From assembly GCF_029962835.1 (NCBI RefSeq), contig NC_080589.1:24353586-24417585 (forward strand): a stretch of DNA of 64,000 nt, read 5' to 3'. The translations under genes and the position numbers were made by a program. The notes under the pieces were generated by a model, which was not told where the DNA came from, did not search any database, and saw only the letters and a list, made by a program, of their open reading frames with translations. Numbering within the stretch: the stretch's first letter is position 1; each line of letters begins with the position of its first letter. Source of the stretch: Magnolia sinica. Lineage: Eukaryota; Streptophyta; Magnoliopsida; Magnoliales; Magnoliaceae. Below, in pieces: positions 11,671-22,984 of this stretch.

Positions 11671-11929
11671 GAACATGTGGTTAAAGCTGGGGTAGCTGAG
11701 GGACGTCCGACCAAGAGTCAGCCTATGGAAGAAATCCGGACAATTATCGGCGGTCCGCGAGGTGGGGGCGACTCAAACAATGCTCAAAGGAATCATGCGA
11801 GAAAACTTAGTCAGCCTAAGTCCGAGCTTCCACTAAAGGAGAAGAAAAGGGAAAGATATTGCATTTCGTTCACAGAGGAAGATGCCCGAGGTATCTATCA
11901 CCCCCACGATGACGCATTGATTGTCACCC

Positions 11930-14900
11930 TGACTATCGCTAACTAAAAAGTGTTCCGGATACTCGTCGATACGGGGTCATCTGCAGACGTGTTGTTTACT
12001 CAGGCTACGCCCAGTTCGGACCCCGTTAATCGGTTTTTCCGGAGGACAAGTACTGCCCGAAGGGATTGTCTCGTTACCACTCACTGCTGGTAGTGCCCCA
12101 CATCAAACGACGATGATGGTCGAATTCTTGGTCGTCGATCAACCCTCAGTATACAACGCAATACTCGGCCGACCTTCATTGAGTCTCCTTCAGGCCGTGG
12201 TATCCACATACCATCTTTCACTGAAATTTCTGACTGAGTCAGGAGTAGGAATTGTCAAAGGAGACCAGCAAGATGCGAGGCGTTATTACATGATAGCTGT
12301 AAAGGGAACCGCCGATAAAAGTCCGATCAACATATCAACGATCGAATCATTGGACCCTCGGGGCGAGAGTCATGAACGAGGGCAGCCGGTCGAAGATCTT
12401 ATCTCAGTCCCCTTGGTCGAAACAGATGGATCCAAGACGGTACGAATTGGCTCGTCTTTACAGTCCCCCTTGAAAGAAAAGCTGATAGCCCTGCTCCCTA
12501 GGTACGCCGACGTATTTTCCTGGTGTCATGAAGATATGCTCGAGATCGACCCCTCTGTGATGACTCATCGACTCAACATCGATCCGTCATATTGACCGAT
12601 CCGACAGAAGCGACGACCGCTCGGCCCTGAACGATACGCCATCATTGAAGAAGAAGTCAACAAACTCCTCCAGGCTAATTTCATAGAAGAAATACACTAT
12701 CCAAAATGGGTCGCGAATGTCGTGCTTGTAAAGAAATCCAACGGGAAGTGGCGAGTCTGTATTGACTATACTGACTTAAATAAAGCCTGCCCGAAGGATA
12801 GCTTTCCGCTTCCGAGGATAGACCAGCTAGTAGATAGTACTGCCGGACATGAGCTCCTTAGCTTCATGGATGCATATTCAGGGTATAATCAAATTGCAAT
12901 GCATCAAACAGATAAATCAAAAACTACCTTTGTCACCGACAAAGGCCTTTATTGTTACCGAGTGATGCCATTTGGTCTGAAGAATGCCGGCGCAACTTAT
13001 CAAAGATTAGTTAACAAAATCTTTGCTCGGCTTATAAGCCGAACCATGGAAGTATACATTGACGACATGCTCATCAAAAGTATACACGCGGCAGATCATG
13101 TGAATGATTTAGAAGAAACGTTTCTCATCCTACGGAAGTTTCGGATGAAGCTGAATCCGAGTAAATGTGCTTTTGGGGTGGGCTCTGGAAAGTTCCTCGG
13201 TTTCTTGGTTAGTCAGCGAGGAATATAGGCAAACCCTAAGAAGATAAAGACTTTAATTGATATGGAATCCCCTAAAACCATTAAGGACATCCAAAGGTTG
13301 ACTGGACGAGTCGCAGCACTTAATCGGTTCCTGTCCAGAGCCACGGATAAATGTCTCCCTTTCTTCAAACAGTTGAAAGGAAGACAAACAATGGGTTGGA
13401 CGAAAGAATGCGAAGCGGCATTCCAACAATTAAAATCATATCTCGGTTCTCTACCTCTCTTATCAAAACCCGAATCAGGGGAGTCCCTGCTCCTTTACTT
13501 AGCAGTATCCGAGGCAGCGGTTAGCTCGGCTTTGATATGAGAATCTGAAGGAAAGCAACTGCCGGTTTATTACGTCAGCAAAGCGTTATTGCCAGCAGAA
13601 ACGAGATACCCAAGCTTGGAAAAAGTGGCCTTGGCTTTAATAACTTCCTCTCGCCGACTCAGGTCGTATTTCCATGCCCATACCATCATCGTGATGACCG
13701 ATCTTCCGCTTCGCCAGGTATTGCAGAAACCAGAAGCTTCCGGTGGCTATCGAACTGAGTGAGTTTGACATTCAATACAGACCGAAGGCAGCAATCAAAG
13801 GGCAAGCCGTAGCTGATTTTATTACCGAGGGAACACCACCAACCGAACTCCCGGTCAACGATTTACCAAAGGATGTTGCAGTTCCAACAACAACCACTCC
13901 CCCGACCCTACCCTGCCCTATTCCCTGGAAACTGTTTGTCGACGGTTCTTCCAACTCGAAGGCAAGTGGGGCCGGTGGAAACCCCCGATCATACCTATAT
14001 ACAGTATGCCTTACGACTTGGATTCCAAGCGTCGAACAATACAGCAGAATATGAAGCATTGTTACTCGGCCTCCGACTCGCCGCTAGCATGGGAGTCACG
14101 CACCTAAGTGTTTTCAGCGATTCTCAGTTGGTTGTTAATCAAGTTACCGGTGTATACCAGACACGGAAAGACCAATTAAGAGCATACATGGAGAAAGCGA
14201 AAGAACTTATCAATGGATTTCAACTCTGTCGTGTCACTCGGATCCCTCGTACAGAAAATGGCAAAGCCGATTTATTAGCAAAGATCATCTCCGCCGATGA
14301 AGACGATATACCCAGGTCCGTCCCTGTCGAATACGTCGATAAGCCGAGTATAAATGAACCAATTAGCGAGGCCGTCAATACAATCGACTCGGAACCATCC
14401 TGGATCGATCCAATCTACCAATACCTTGACAAGGGAAAGCTGCCTGAAGATCGTGCTAAGGCTCGACGAGTTAAGATCCGAACCTCTCGTTACACCATAC
14501 TCAACGGAACCCTCTATAAGAAAGGTTACTACGCTCCGTTGCTGCGGTGCCTCAAACCCAGTGAGGCGAACTATGTATTACGTGAAATCCATGAAGGAAT
14601 CTGCGGAAACCACTCTGGAGGGCGATCTCTCGCCCACAAGGTCCTACGACAGGGATATTACTGGCCCACTATCCAACACGACGCTCGCAAGCTCGTCCAA
14701 AAATGCGACAAATGTTAACGGTTCGCGGCAATTCCGAGGCAAGCCCCCGAGGCACTGACGCCGATGACTGGTCCATGGCCCTTCGCACAGTGGGGTGTCG
14801 ACATCATAGGTCCACTCCCTATGAAAAAAGGTCAGACCAAGTTTGCTGTGGTAGCAGTGGATTATTTCACGAAGTGGGCCGAGGCAGAGCCATTAGCTAA

Positions 14901-15610
14901 AATAACCGAGCAGAAGATCACCGAGTTTGTATGGAAAAACATTATCTGCTGATTCGGAGTACCCCGTACCATTATTACAGACAATGGAAGGCAATTTGAT
15001 AATAGGAGCTTTCGCGAGATGTGCGACAACCTCGGAATCAGAAACGTCTATTCTTCACCTCATCATCCTCAAACTAACGGACAAGTTGAGGCGGTTAACA
15101 AGATTATCAAGCAACATCTTCGGACCAAGCTTGACCGGGCCAAAGGAGCATGGGCCGAAGAGCTCCCGAAAATTCTTTGGGCTTACCGAACTACAGCTCG
15201 AACCGCCAAAGGAGAAACTCCCTTTTCACTCGCGTATGGCTCGGAAGCCGTCACTCCCGTTGAAATCGGATTACCTTCGGCTTGAATCACTTCGTTCAAT
15301 GCGGAAGAAAATGAAGAACTCCTTACACTCGGGCTCGACCTTCTGGACGAACAAAGGGAAGTGGCGCGGCTGGGCACAGAGGCACGGCAACGACAAGTGG
15401 CTCGGTTCTACAATACTCGAGTTAAGATCAGGAGGTTTCGAATGGGAGATATGGTTCTCCGAAAAGTATTTTCCAATACCAAGGAATTTGGATCGGGTAC
15501 GTTGGGACCAATTGGGAAGGACCCTATATCGTCTCGGGCACCATCCGACCAGGAACGTATCGGCTAGAAGATCTAAACGGACAATCATTGCCTCATCCTT
15601 GGAACGCTGA
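11930..15610 (+). mobile_element. pol region of the Tat-type element (PR, RT, RNH, aRNH, INT)
   Basis: Approximate domain spans: protease about 11940-12200; reverse transcriptase about 12620-13230 ([20 protein letters not shown] and the YIDDMLIKS catalytic block); RNase H about 13400-13740 (YYVSKALLPAETRYPSLEK); a second, archaeal-type RNase H about 13930-14290 (FVDGSSNSKASGAG and VFSDSQLVVNQVTG); integrase about 14570-15610 (HEGICGNHSGGRSL, PFAQWGVDIIGPLP, HHPQTNGQVEAVNKIIKQHL). No chromodomain is seen, as expected for Tat. Several interruptions. Confidence 0.88.
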
Positions 15611-15779
15611 GCACCTCAAGATTTACTATCCTTAGCTCGGTACTCAATGTTTAAAGACTCTGAACTAAGAAAGATTAAAGCCAAGTCAAATGAATAAAAC
15701 TAAGCGTTTTGTTTCATCAACCACATGCGAGTACAACATGTGAATACATCGATTCAAAAAAAAAAACACAAGGGGCCCT

Positions 15780-18108
15780 GGTTACTGTCCTCCGGTTGGA
15801 ACGGTACCCGAAGCATTCTCGCATGTACCAGCCTCATCCCCAGCAGTGACTTCAGCAGCGGCGTCCGGATTCTCGGATTCCGAGGCTCCTCCACCCTCGA
15901 TTTCTGAGAGATCAAGGTCAGGAAAAGATTTTTTTATGTCTTTGACACATTCCAGAAATCCGCTTTGGAACAAGCGATCCCTCTCATCCTCGAACTCCGC
16001 TGACTCAAGGAAAGCTTGGACGGCTTGGTCCCTAGCCTTCTCAGCCTCCCGAGTCTTCTCGTTGGCCTGCTGAATATGCCCCGCCGCCTCAAGCTTAGCC
16101 CGAGCCAAGTCATCTGCACAAGAAGCATGGACTGCGAGAACTCATCGGTTCTCTTCTTCAACTCTGGAAAGGAGAGCCAATACCCGAGTAACCTCGGCTT
16201 GCGCTTCATCAAGGGCTCTCCTGAAGAAAGCCGCCTCTGCTTTTGCGTCTTCGGCAGCTTTCCGGGCAAGGGCCGCCTTGCCTATCAGAACGCCGACCCA
16301 AGTTTTGGCATCCTCGCGTTGCCCTTCGGCTTCCGACAGAAGAGTCTGCAGCCGACGAGTCGAAGATAACTCTTTGCTGGCCTTAACCAAGCAGGGAGCG
16401 AGTTCAAAAAGCACCCTTGCTGCATGGCCGATGGTTTGCGATGAAGGAGCGTTGTAGAGACTGATGAACTCTTTTCGCTCCCATGGGCTAGGGCCCAGGG
16501 AACCATCCCCGACACCACCTTCTGCAGGACGGACGGCCCTTCTTGGTTCGTTTCCTCCCCTCTGGAGGATGCAGTCCTCATCTCTTCTTCCCCTCTGGAA
16601 GACGCAGCCCTAGTCTCTTCCTCCTGTCTCGGAACATCCGTTGCAACGTGTCCCGAGTCGGGTGCCGCCTGAGGTTCCGAGGCTGCTGCCACCGTCACTT
16701 CCACCCTTTCTTCCGGGTCAGAAATTACGACGACAGTAGGGGCAGAAGAACTCGCAGGCTCCTTCTCCTTCCGCACCACTCTTTGTCTCTTCGGCGGCCG
16801 AGGCTCCGGCAGGAAGAACCGATCGCGGAGGAGCCTTTAACTTCGAAACCGCCTAAGAGGAGGACGAGCTCCAGTCATTTCCGAGGGGGCCGATTCGGGA
16901 ACAATCTGAGATGGGGTCGAGCTTCGGGCAAATCTAAAAAAAAAAAAAAAGAAGTAAGTCGGGGGAATTCAGAAGATACATGAAGATACATTTTCAATTA
17001 CTCATACTATGAGTCTAGACCTGCGAGATGAAGACGCTCCGGCTGTAAGAGCACCTTCCAGGACCTCTCGGATCCAACGCCTCAACTCTTTGATCCGAGC
17101 TGAAGCACTAGAGCCGAGCTTTTGCCGCTTCTTCAGAATATCTGCCAGACACAAGCCCGTCAGACTCAGAATATTACAAAAATAAAGAAGGGCAAGAGAG
17201 AAGACCCAAGTCACCTGCTCTCTGGAACCCCCGAGGAACACGAGTCTCGTAAGACCCGGACTCAGCCGTCTCCCAGCGACCGCAGGCCCAAAACCAATGT
17301 TCTCTCCAATGTTTGTTGGAAGTGGGAGGGTCAGTTATTAGGGAGCCGCCTCCGCCCCGCCAAGCAGTGAAGACATAAAAGCCGGGGTAGTTCGGGTTCA
17401 CGCGCACTTGGTATAAGTGGAGAAATTGCCGATCGTTAGCGGTGGTCGCTCCATCTCAGCCCACAACACCGCACATCCGAATAAGTTCCTCCACCCATTC
17501 GGAACTATTTGCCCCGGGGCAATCTGAATACGAGATAAAACTCCCCGGACAATGGCCTGAAGGGGCAGACGCAAGCCGCATTGCATCGAGACTTGGTAGA
17601 TCGCGACCGCCCCAGCAGGAGGATGATCCGGCAAGTCATTCGGACGGGGGAGATAAGTGATAACCGATTCGGGGATGTGATACCCGATTCGGATTCTATC
17701 TAAATCCGCCTCAGTTAAAACTGAAGGAACCGGGCTGCTTAGATCATCCCCCGATCCTTCTCCTTCAGACTCGGCATGTGCCAACTTATCAACAGGAACC
17801 GGCCCAGAGGTTCCCTCGGCAATCAATATTTTCTCTTCCTCCTCCTCTTCTTCCTCCATGCCCCTTGGAAGATTAGGCCTTCCCGGGCGGGTTATTAAAG
17901 ACGACCCACCACGAGAAGGATCAACGGAAGCAGGGGGCTCCGCCGGAGCTTCAGTGACCCTCTCAAAAAGAAAAGTAGCGTTCGCATCAACTGTTATCTC
18001 TGTCAGTAAGGAAGGCGATTCCGCAACATTCCAAAAACGTTGCGCTTCCCCTTCATCTCCGGAAACTCCCTCCTGGAGACTTCGAGAACCTCTAGCCGCC
18101 ATTATCAC
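15780..18108 (-). mobile_element. antisense coding region of the Tat-type element
   Basis: Between integrase and the 3' LTR the minus strand shows broken protein-coding sequence. The part nearest the LTR (about 18108-17400) has an acidic linker with a Glu run, then DLDRIRIGYHIPESVITYLP and LRLPLQAIVRGVLSRIQIAP. Downstream blocks are rich in Ala/Glu/Arg and look like coiled coil (EAAGHIQQANEKTREAEKAR). Antisense frames in this position are known from Tat elements such as Grande and RIRE2-type elements; the function is not established. Broken, with a few interruptions. Confidence 0.7.
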
Positions 18109-18577
18109 TAAATAAAGAGGAAGGGGAGACTCACCGGAGGGAGGAAGGAAAACGGAAATGGCGAAAGGAGCCGCTGACAGTTAAGAAAGAGGAAAGGAAG
18201 AAGGCGAAAGACCGAAAAAGCTCCAAAGGAAATGCAAAGCGGGAATAGCAGTAGAAGTTCGAAATGCGGGACCCCCACCATTTTATAAGATTGCCATGTG
18301 GCGGAAGCAATTAATGGGGAAATGATTCGACGCCTGCATCGACTCCCCCACTCGACACGTGGCGCACGTCGACTAACGACAATAATGCCCTTGCTACGTG
18401 TCCAACCCTCATTGGCGGGGCGAGCGATTTGACGGCTGTCGGCGCATGCGATGTCAGAAACTGAACCGTCTCCCGTCAAAGGCGACACAGAATGCATTAA
18501 ATGACTACTTATTGTCTCGGACTAAGTTATGAACCGACTCAAAACTCGCTACTCCTAAGTGTCATATGAAACACACG

Positions 18578-18592
18578 GAGTAAGGGGGCTTA
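18578..18592 (+). other. putative polypurine tract
   Basis: GGAGTAAGGGGGC lies just before the 3' LTR start at 18594. Position and purine content fit the plus-strand primer site of LTR elements. Confidence 0.5.
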
Positions 18593-18593
18593 C

Positions 18594-19137
18594 TGTTGGG
18601 GACAAAAGATACAGAGTTCGGAGACTCGGACTTAATGCCTCGGGTCGCCAAAGGATGTGTCAGATCCGAGGCATGGTTCACTAAACCGAGACAGAAGTTA
18701 AGTCGGTTCGGACGACACATCAGCAATCCGGGCATGCATCGGGCCGATCTTCTTATCAGATCGGCCAGCGCAAGATAAAACCTCATCCCGAATATCTTGG
18801 GATAAGATCCCCGACCCCGAAGCTCACGGGATCGGATGAAGACTGGAGATGGGCACGATCCCATCTCCGTGATACCAGGAGAGGATCCCGCACACGATAT
18901 CAGGAGTAGAATCCTCGTATGATTAAATGCTCCAGCAGCTATAAAAGAGGAACCTCTATCGTCTTGTGAGGTGGGCAAAAATTCTTTCTCAAAACCCCTC
19001 AATACATTTAGACCCAGAATCCAGGCCTGACTTTGGCATCGGAGGGTCCCCTGCTCAAGTCAGGGTCTCCTTTGTCCTCTTTCCGTGCAGGTATACGAAG
19101 GTCTAAGAAGAGGACGAACCAGATTTTCGCATCAACA
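18594..19137 (+). repeat. 3' LTR of the Tat-type element
   Basis: A 544-bp copy of the 5' LTR with about 12 substitutions. It is followed directly by the AGTTC target duplication and then by the continuation of the interrupted foldback element. Confidence 0.95.
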
Positions 19138-19142
19138 AGTTC

Positions 19143-19555
19143 ATTTTAGGATATAAAGTAAAAAATGAACCGTATATAATAGTCAAGTGGGCCAAAAACG
19201 TGATAATTGAATGTCCACAATTGAAATATTCATGGGCAACAAAAGTTTTAAATCATGCTAATATTTGTGTTTTCAGTTCATCCTAGTATGAATGACGTTA
19301 TCAACAATACGAATGGCATGTAAACATCACTGTCGAACCCAAGGAGGTTTCAACCGTGGGAATTTCCCTAACCTCCTTTTCCTTTAGTACAGCCCACCTG
19401 AGTCTTGGATGTAATAACCCATTTTATCGTGGGAACCAACCCCATCGTCTGCTTGCGTGTGGCCCACCTGAGTTTTGGATTAGCCTTATTTTTTGCCTCA
19501 TGTCCTCTCATGGTCAGGCCAAGATGATGGATAGAGTGAATTTATAACATCATTA
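19143..19555. mobile_element. foldback MITE, copy C, middle part
   Basis: Continues the element broken at 9590. It contains the usual centre of the family: AACAAAAGTTTTAAATCATG, TAATATTTGTGTTTTCAGTT, GTAAACATCACTGTCG and CCCACCTGAGTCTTGGAT. A second CCCACCTGAGTTTTGGAT near 19463 suggests a further rearrangement here. The element resumes at about 22059. Confidence 0.55.
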
Positions 19556-19559
19556 GTGG

Positions 19560-22058
19560 GACCCACCACATCTTTTTTTTTAAAAAAAAGAATTATCTAC
19601 TTCTACACATCACCGCCGGAACCAACCCACTCCTCGACTTTCTCTATTCTTCCTTTTTCGTACAGTAATGGGCACCGAACCCTCCCACTAAACGAAATTG
19701 TCCCATATTCCCCACTCTTCCATTCTGTTTCTCGCCCGCTAAAAATAATAAAATAAAATAATAAAATAAAAACCAATCAAATCAAAAGGAGAGAGAAAGA
19801 GATAAGATAAGGAAAGCTCTGTAGATCAAGAGAGAGATTGATATTGAATCATGTCCTTTCAAGTTAGATCAACAGAAATTTTTTTTAAAGGCAGGTAATC
19901 TTATATGAATTTGGAATTTTATATTTCTATGTTTTTAAATTCGAAATTTCTATGTAATTTTATTTATAATTAATTAATTATAATCTATATAATAGGTTAG
20001 TTAATCCTTTAATTTTTAAATAAATTATTCTGCATTCTTAGTGTGATTCTAACTCATATATAAAATTTAAATACTTCTATCTATTAAATTTTTGTTATAA
20101 AAATTAATATATAATTAATTTAAAATATAAAATTCTTGAGAATTATTAATTTTAAATTATTACTAAAAATGTTTATGTAAATTTATGGTTTCAATTTGTT
20201 ACAATTTATAGACTCTTTTGAATTGAATTGTTTTACTATCAATAATATAAAACCCACTTTAAATTTATGGATTTATTAATTAATTGAAATTCTTTTATAT
20301 CTAACTTCAAATTAGTCCAGAAATTTGTAAAAAAATAATAATAATTAATGTTATAAATTAATTAACTTAAATACAAATTATAAGAAAATTTGATGTATAT
20401 AAATTAAATTAGTAGCATAAATCCTCTTGAAGATTTTAAAATTTTAATTTGATGTATGATTAATATTTTGGAATAATTAATTCAATAAATTCAATATATA
20501 CAAATATAGATCTAGGAATTTAGATTTGTTGATTTATTAACCTAAATCAAGAATTACCTTAAGATGTTTAATTGAGTTATGAGTTTATATTATAATTTAA
20601 ATTGTATTTACTATTTATAAAATTAATAGTAATTACGCTCACTTGGAATATGAATTCAATTCAAATATTAAGAACTAAATCTATTTGAAATTAATTAAAT
20701 AAGATTAAGATTATTTATGGAATTGTTTAGAATTATAGAATTTGGTGTTTAGTAATTAATATAAACTTTAGTATATATGGTTAAATAATTATTTAAGTTA
20801 GAATTTTAATATCATAATTTTTATATTATTTTAAAATTAAAAAATTAATTAGTTATGTCAAAATTTTAAAAAAATAATTAGTTATATCAATATATAAAAT
20901 ATAAAAAGAAAATCACAAATTAAGAGCTTAAATAAAATTTTCAAAAAAGTCAAGGGCTTGGCATAAATGTTCACATTGTTACGAAACACGGCTTGTACCT
21001 CAGAAAATTTAAATTTACTGTCAGTTACAATAAACAGTCTTTTTATAATTTTATGGACTAAATTTTTATCAGCATTAATTTATGCACCTTAATAGATTTT
21101 GTATTGTAGCGTAGAAATTATATTTATTAATTAATTTATTGCTAATTTTAGAATTATTTATATCGTTCATGCTCTTCTATTTAAAATAAATAAATAAATT
21201 ATATTTGTATCAGCAAGTAGGGCAATCGTGCCCCTTGGTTGAAAGACCCTAAAGCTAGAAAGTAAGATAATTGTGTCCCTTAGGTGAGAGACCCTAAAGT
21301 CAGTAATTAGGGCAATCATGTCCCTTGGGTCAAAAACCCTATAACCCGTTGGATCCTTCGGAGTCTCCTTTGTGTACAACATATGAGTACAATTGTGTGC
21401 GTGGACATACATTAGAAGTACAACTAGAGCAATAGTTAGACCAGCTAAAGTATAAATGGATCCCTCACCACGAAATACCGGTGCATAGGTGTTAATGCAA
21501 CGTGGTCATATACTGAGTAGGTATTGTAATTAATTCTAAATGTTTATTTAATTAATTTTGTTGAATCATTAAATAGTATCGCATGCATATCATTTTTACA
21601 TTCATTTTATTCGATGTTAGCATAAGTCATGTTGTTGTGTTTATTCTAAATATATAACTTACTTAAAGACATAAGAAATTTAGAACTTTAGAGTTGTATC
21701 TGAGACGATCCTATTAAATCGTTGTACTCACGTTAAATTTAAACCATACAGTACCGAGTTGGAATATTTTGAGCATGCGGGCCTTTATTATTAGTTACAT
21801 TAGGTTTAGTTTGAAATTTCAATGTCAATGTAATAAATTAAGTTACTTAATTTAATTAGTTGTTCCAATTATGGATGTATGAATAATGTTGCCTAATTAA
21901 GTTTAAAAATTTGTAGTTGTCCTCCTTTATTTTATATGTACATAGCCTTGTGGGAGTATTTACTTGTGCATTAATGATAACATATAAATTGTAGCTTACG
22001 TGCTTGGAATTTGGGTATTGAGTAGCCCTACTTGGGTACCCAAATTTTGGGTCGTGAC
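19560..22058 (+). mobile_element. AT-rich LTR-like insertion, class uncertain
   Basis: About 2.5 kb of very AT-rich sequence without coding potential. It interrupts the foldback element and ends in CCCAAATTTTGGGTCGTGACA, an ending often seen in Ty3-gypsy Del/Tekay-type LTRs. It includes a degenerate triple repeat of about 45 bp at 21210-21345, with AGGGCAATCGTGCCCCTTGG as one unit core and GAGACCCTAAAG at the unit ends. I could not fix the left boundary or find a clean target duplication. It may be a solo LTR. Confidence 0.45.
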
Positions 22059-22210
22059 ATGTGATCCTACTCAATTTTAGTTTACTCTCCTAAAATGAGC
22101 TCACAAAACGGATGGACGGAGCAGATTCCTGACAAACATTATGGTGAACCCCACTTAAGTTTACAGCGCAGGAACTTCCTGTGAAAGGATTTCGCAGGAA
22201 ATCCGCGTCC
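22059..22210. mobile_element. foldback MITE, copy C, right part
   Basis: The right arm and terminal inverted end of the element that starts at 9482: ACGGATGGACGGAGCAGATT, then GAACTTCCTGTGAAAGGATT, ending GAAATCCGCGTCC. Confidence 0.7.
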
Positions 22211-22232
22211 AGTCACAGGATTCTTATGACCC

Positions 22233-22770
22233 CTAATTAATTGGAAACGGATTGGTTGGTGGCTGGTGGTCGGTGCTCTGTGGGTCCCACCATGATGTAT
22301 GTCTTTCATCCATTCAATCCGTATATTTTTATAGATCATTTTATGTTATGAGACCAAAACTTAAGTGTATCCCAATCTCAAGTGGACCACATTACAAGAA
22401 ACAGTGTTGAATGAACAACGACCATTAAAATTTTTTTAGGGGCCATAAAAGTTTTGGATCAAGCTGATCTTAGTTTTTTCCCTTCATCTGGATCTGTATG
22501 ACCTAATCAACAGATTGGATGTCAAATAAATAGTACAGTGGGCCTTAGGAGGATTTTAATGATGGATATCCAATCACTAGTTTTCCTGTGGTGTGGTCCA
22601 AATGAGATTTATATTCCTATAATTTTTTGGATCAAGACCCTAACATGATTGGTAAAAATGGATGAACAGAATGGATGAAGCATATTCATCATGGTGGGTC
22701 CCACAGAGCACTAACCACCAGCCACGGAGCTGATGGTAGGGGGAGTAGTCAATCCGTTCCCTAGTTAATT
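22233..22770. mobile_element. Mutator-like foldback MITE, copy D, third subfamily
   Basis: A 518-bp element (22243-22760) starting GGAAACGGATTGG and ending CAATCCGTTCC. Inner inverted blocks are GGCTGGTGGTCGGTGCTCTG on the left and CAGAGCACTAACCACCAGCC on the right. Ten-base flanks CTAATTAATT (22233-22242) and CTAGTTAATT (22761-22770) differ at one base. A truncated relative ends at 31491. Confidence 0.78.
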
Positions 22771-22984
22771 TGCACCTGTTAATGAGATGGAGAGAGAGCT
22801 CTACGACGAGTAGCAATAGGTCAAGTTGTGCTCGGGCAACTGGCCTAAACTGTTTCTAAAGCTAAGCGGGTAGTTGGTTGGACTTGGGTTAGAAAATCGA
22901 CTTTTTTAAGGTCATTTGGCAACATGGACTTAGTGTATTCGAATGCATTCAAGACCCAAAAGTTGTTTAACAATATGAGAGTCT
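22771..22984. other. spacer, nothing recognised
   Basis: Short non-coding stretch between copy D and the LTR-like element. No feature seen. Confidence 0.4.

Larger units (their letters stand above)
9591..19142 (+). mobile_element. Ty3-gypsy LTR retrotransposon, Tat lineage, broken
   Basis: A complete-length fossil: two 544-bp LTRs (9596-10139 and 18594-19137), both TG...CA, flanked by the 5-bp target duplication AGTTC (9591-9595 and 19138-19142). The internal order is gag, protease, reverse transcriptase, RNase H, a second archaeal-type RNase H and integrase, then a long antisense-coding region before the 3' LTR. The second RNase H and the antisense region are marks of the Tat lineage. The LTRs differ at about 12 of 544 sites (about 2%), which suggests roughly one to a few million years depending on the rate assumed. 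The coding part has about eight to ten interruptions, so it is dead. It landed inside a foldback element. Confidence 0.95.
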
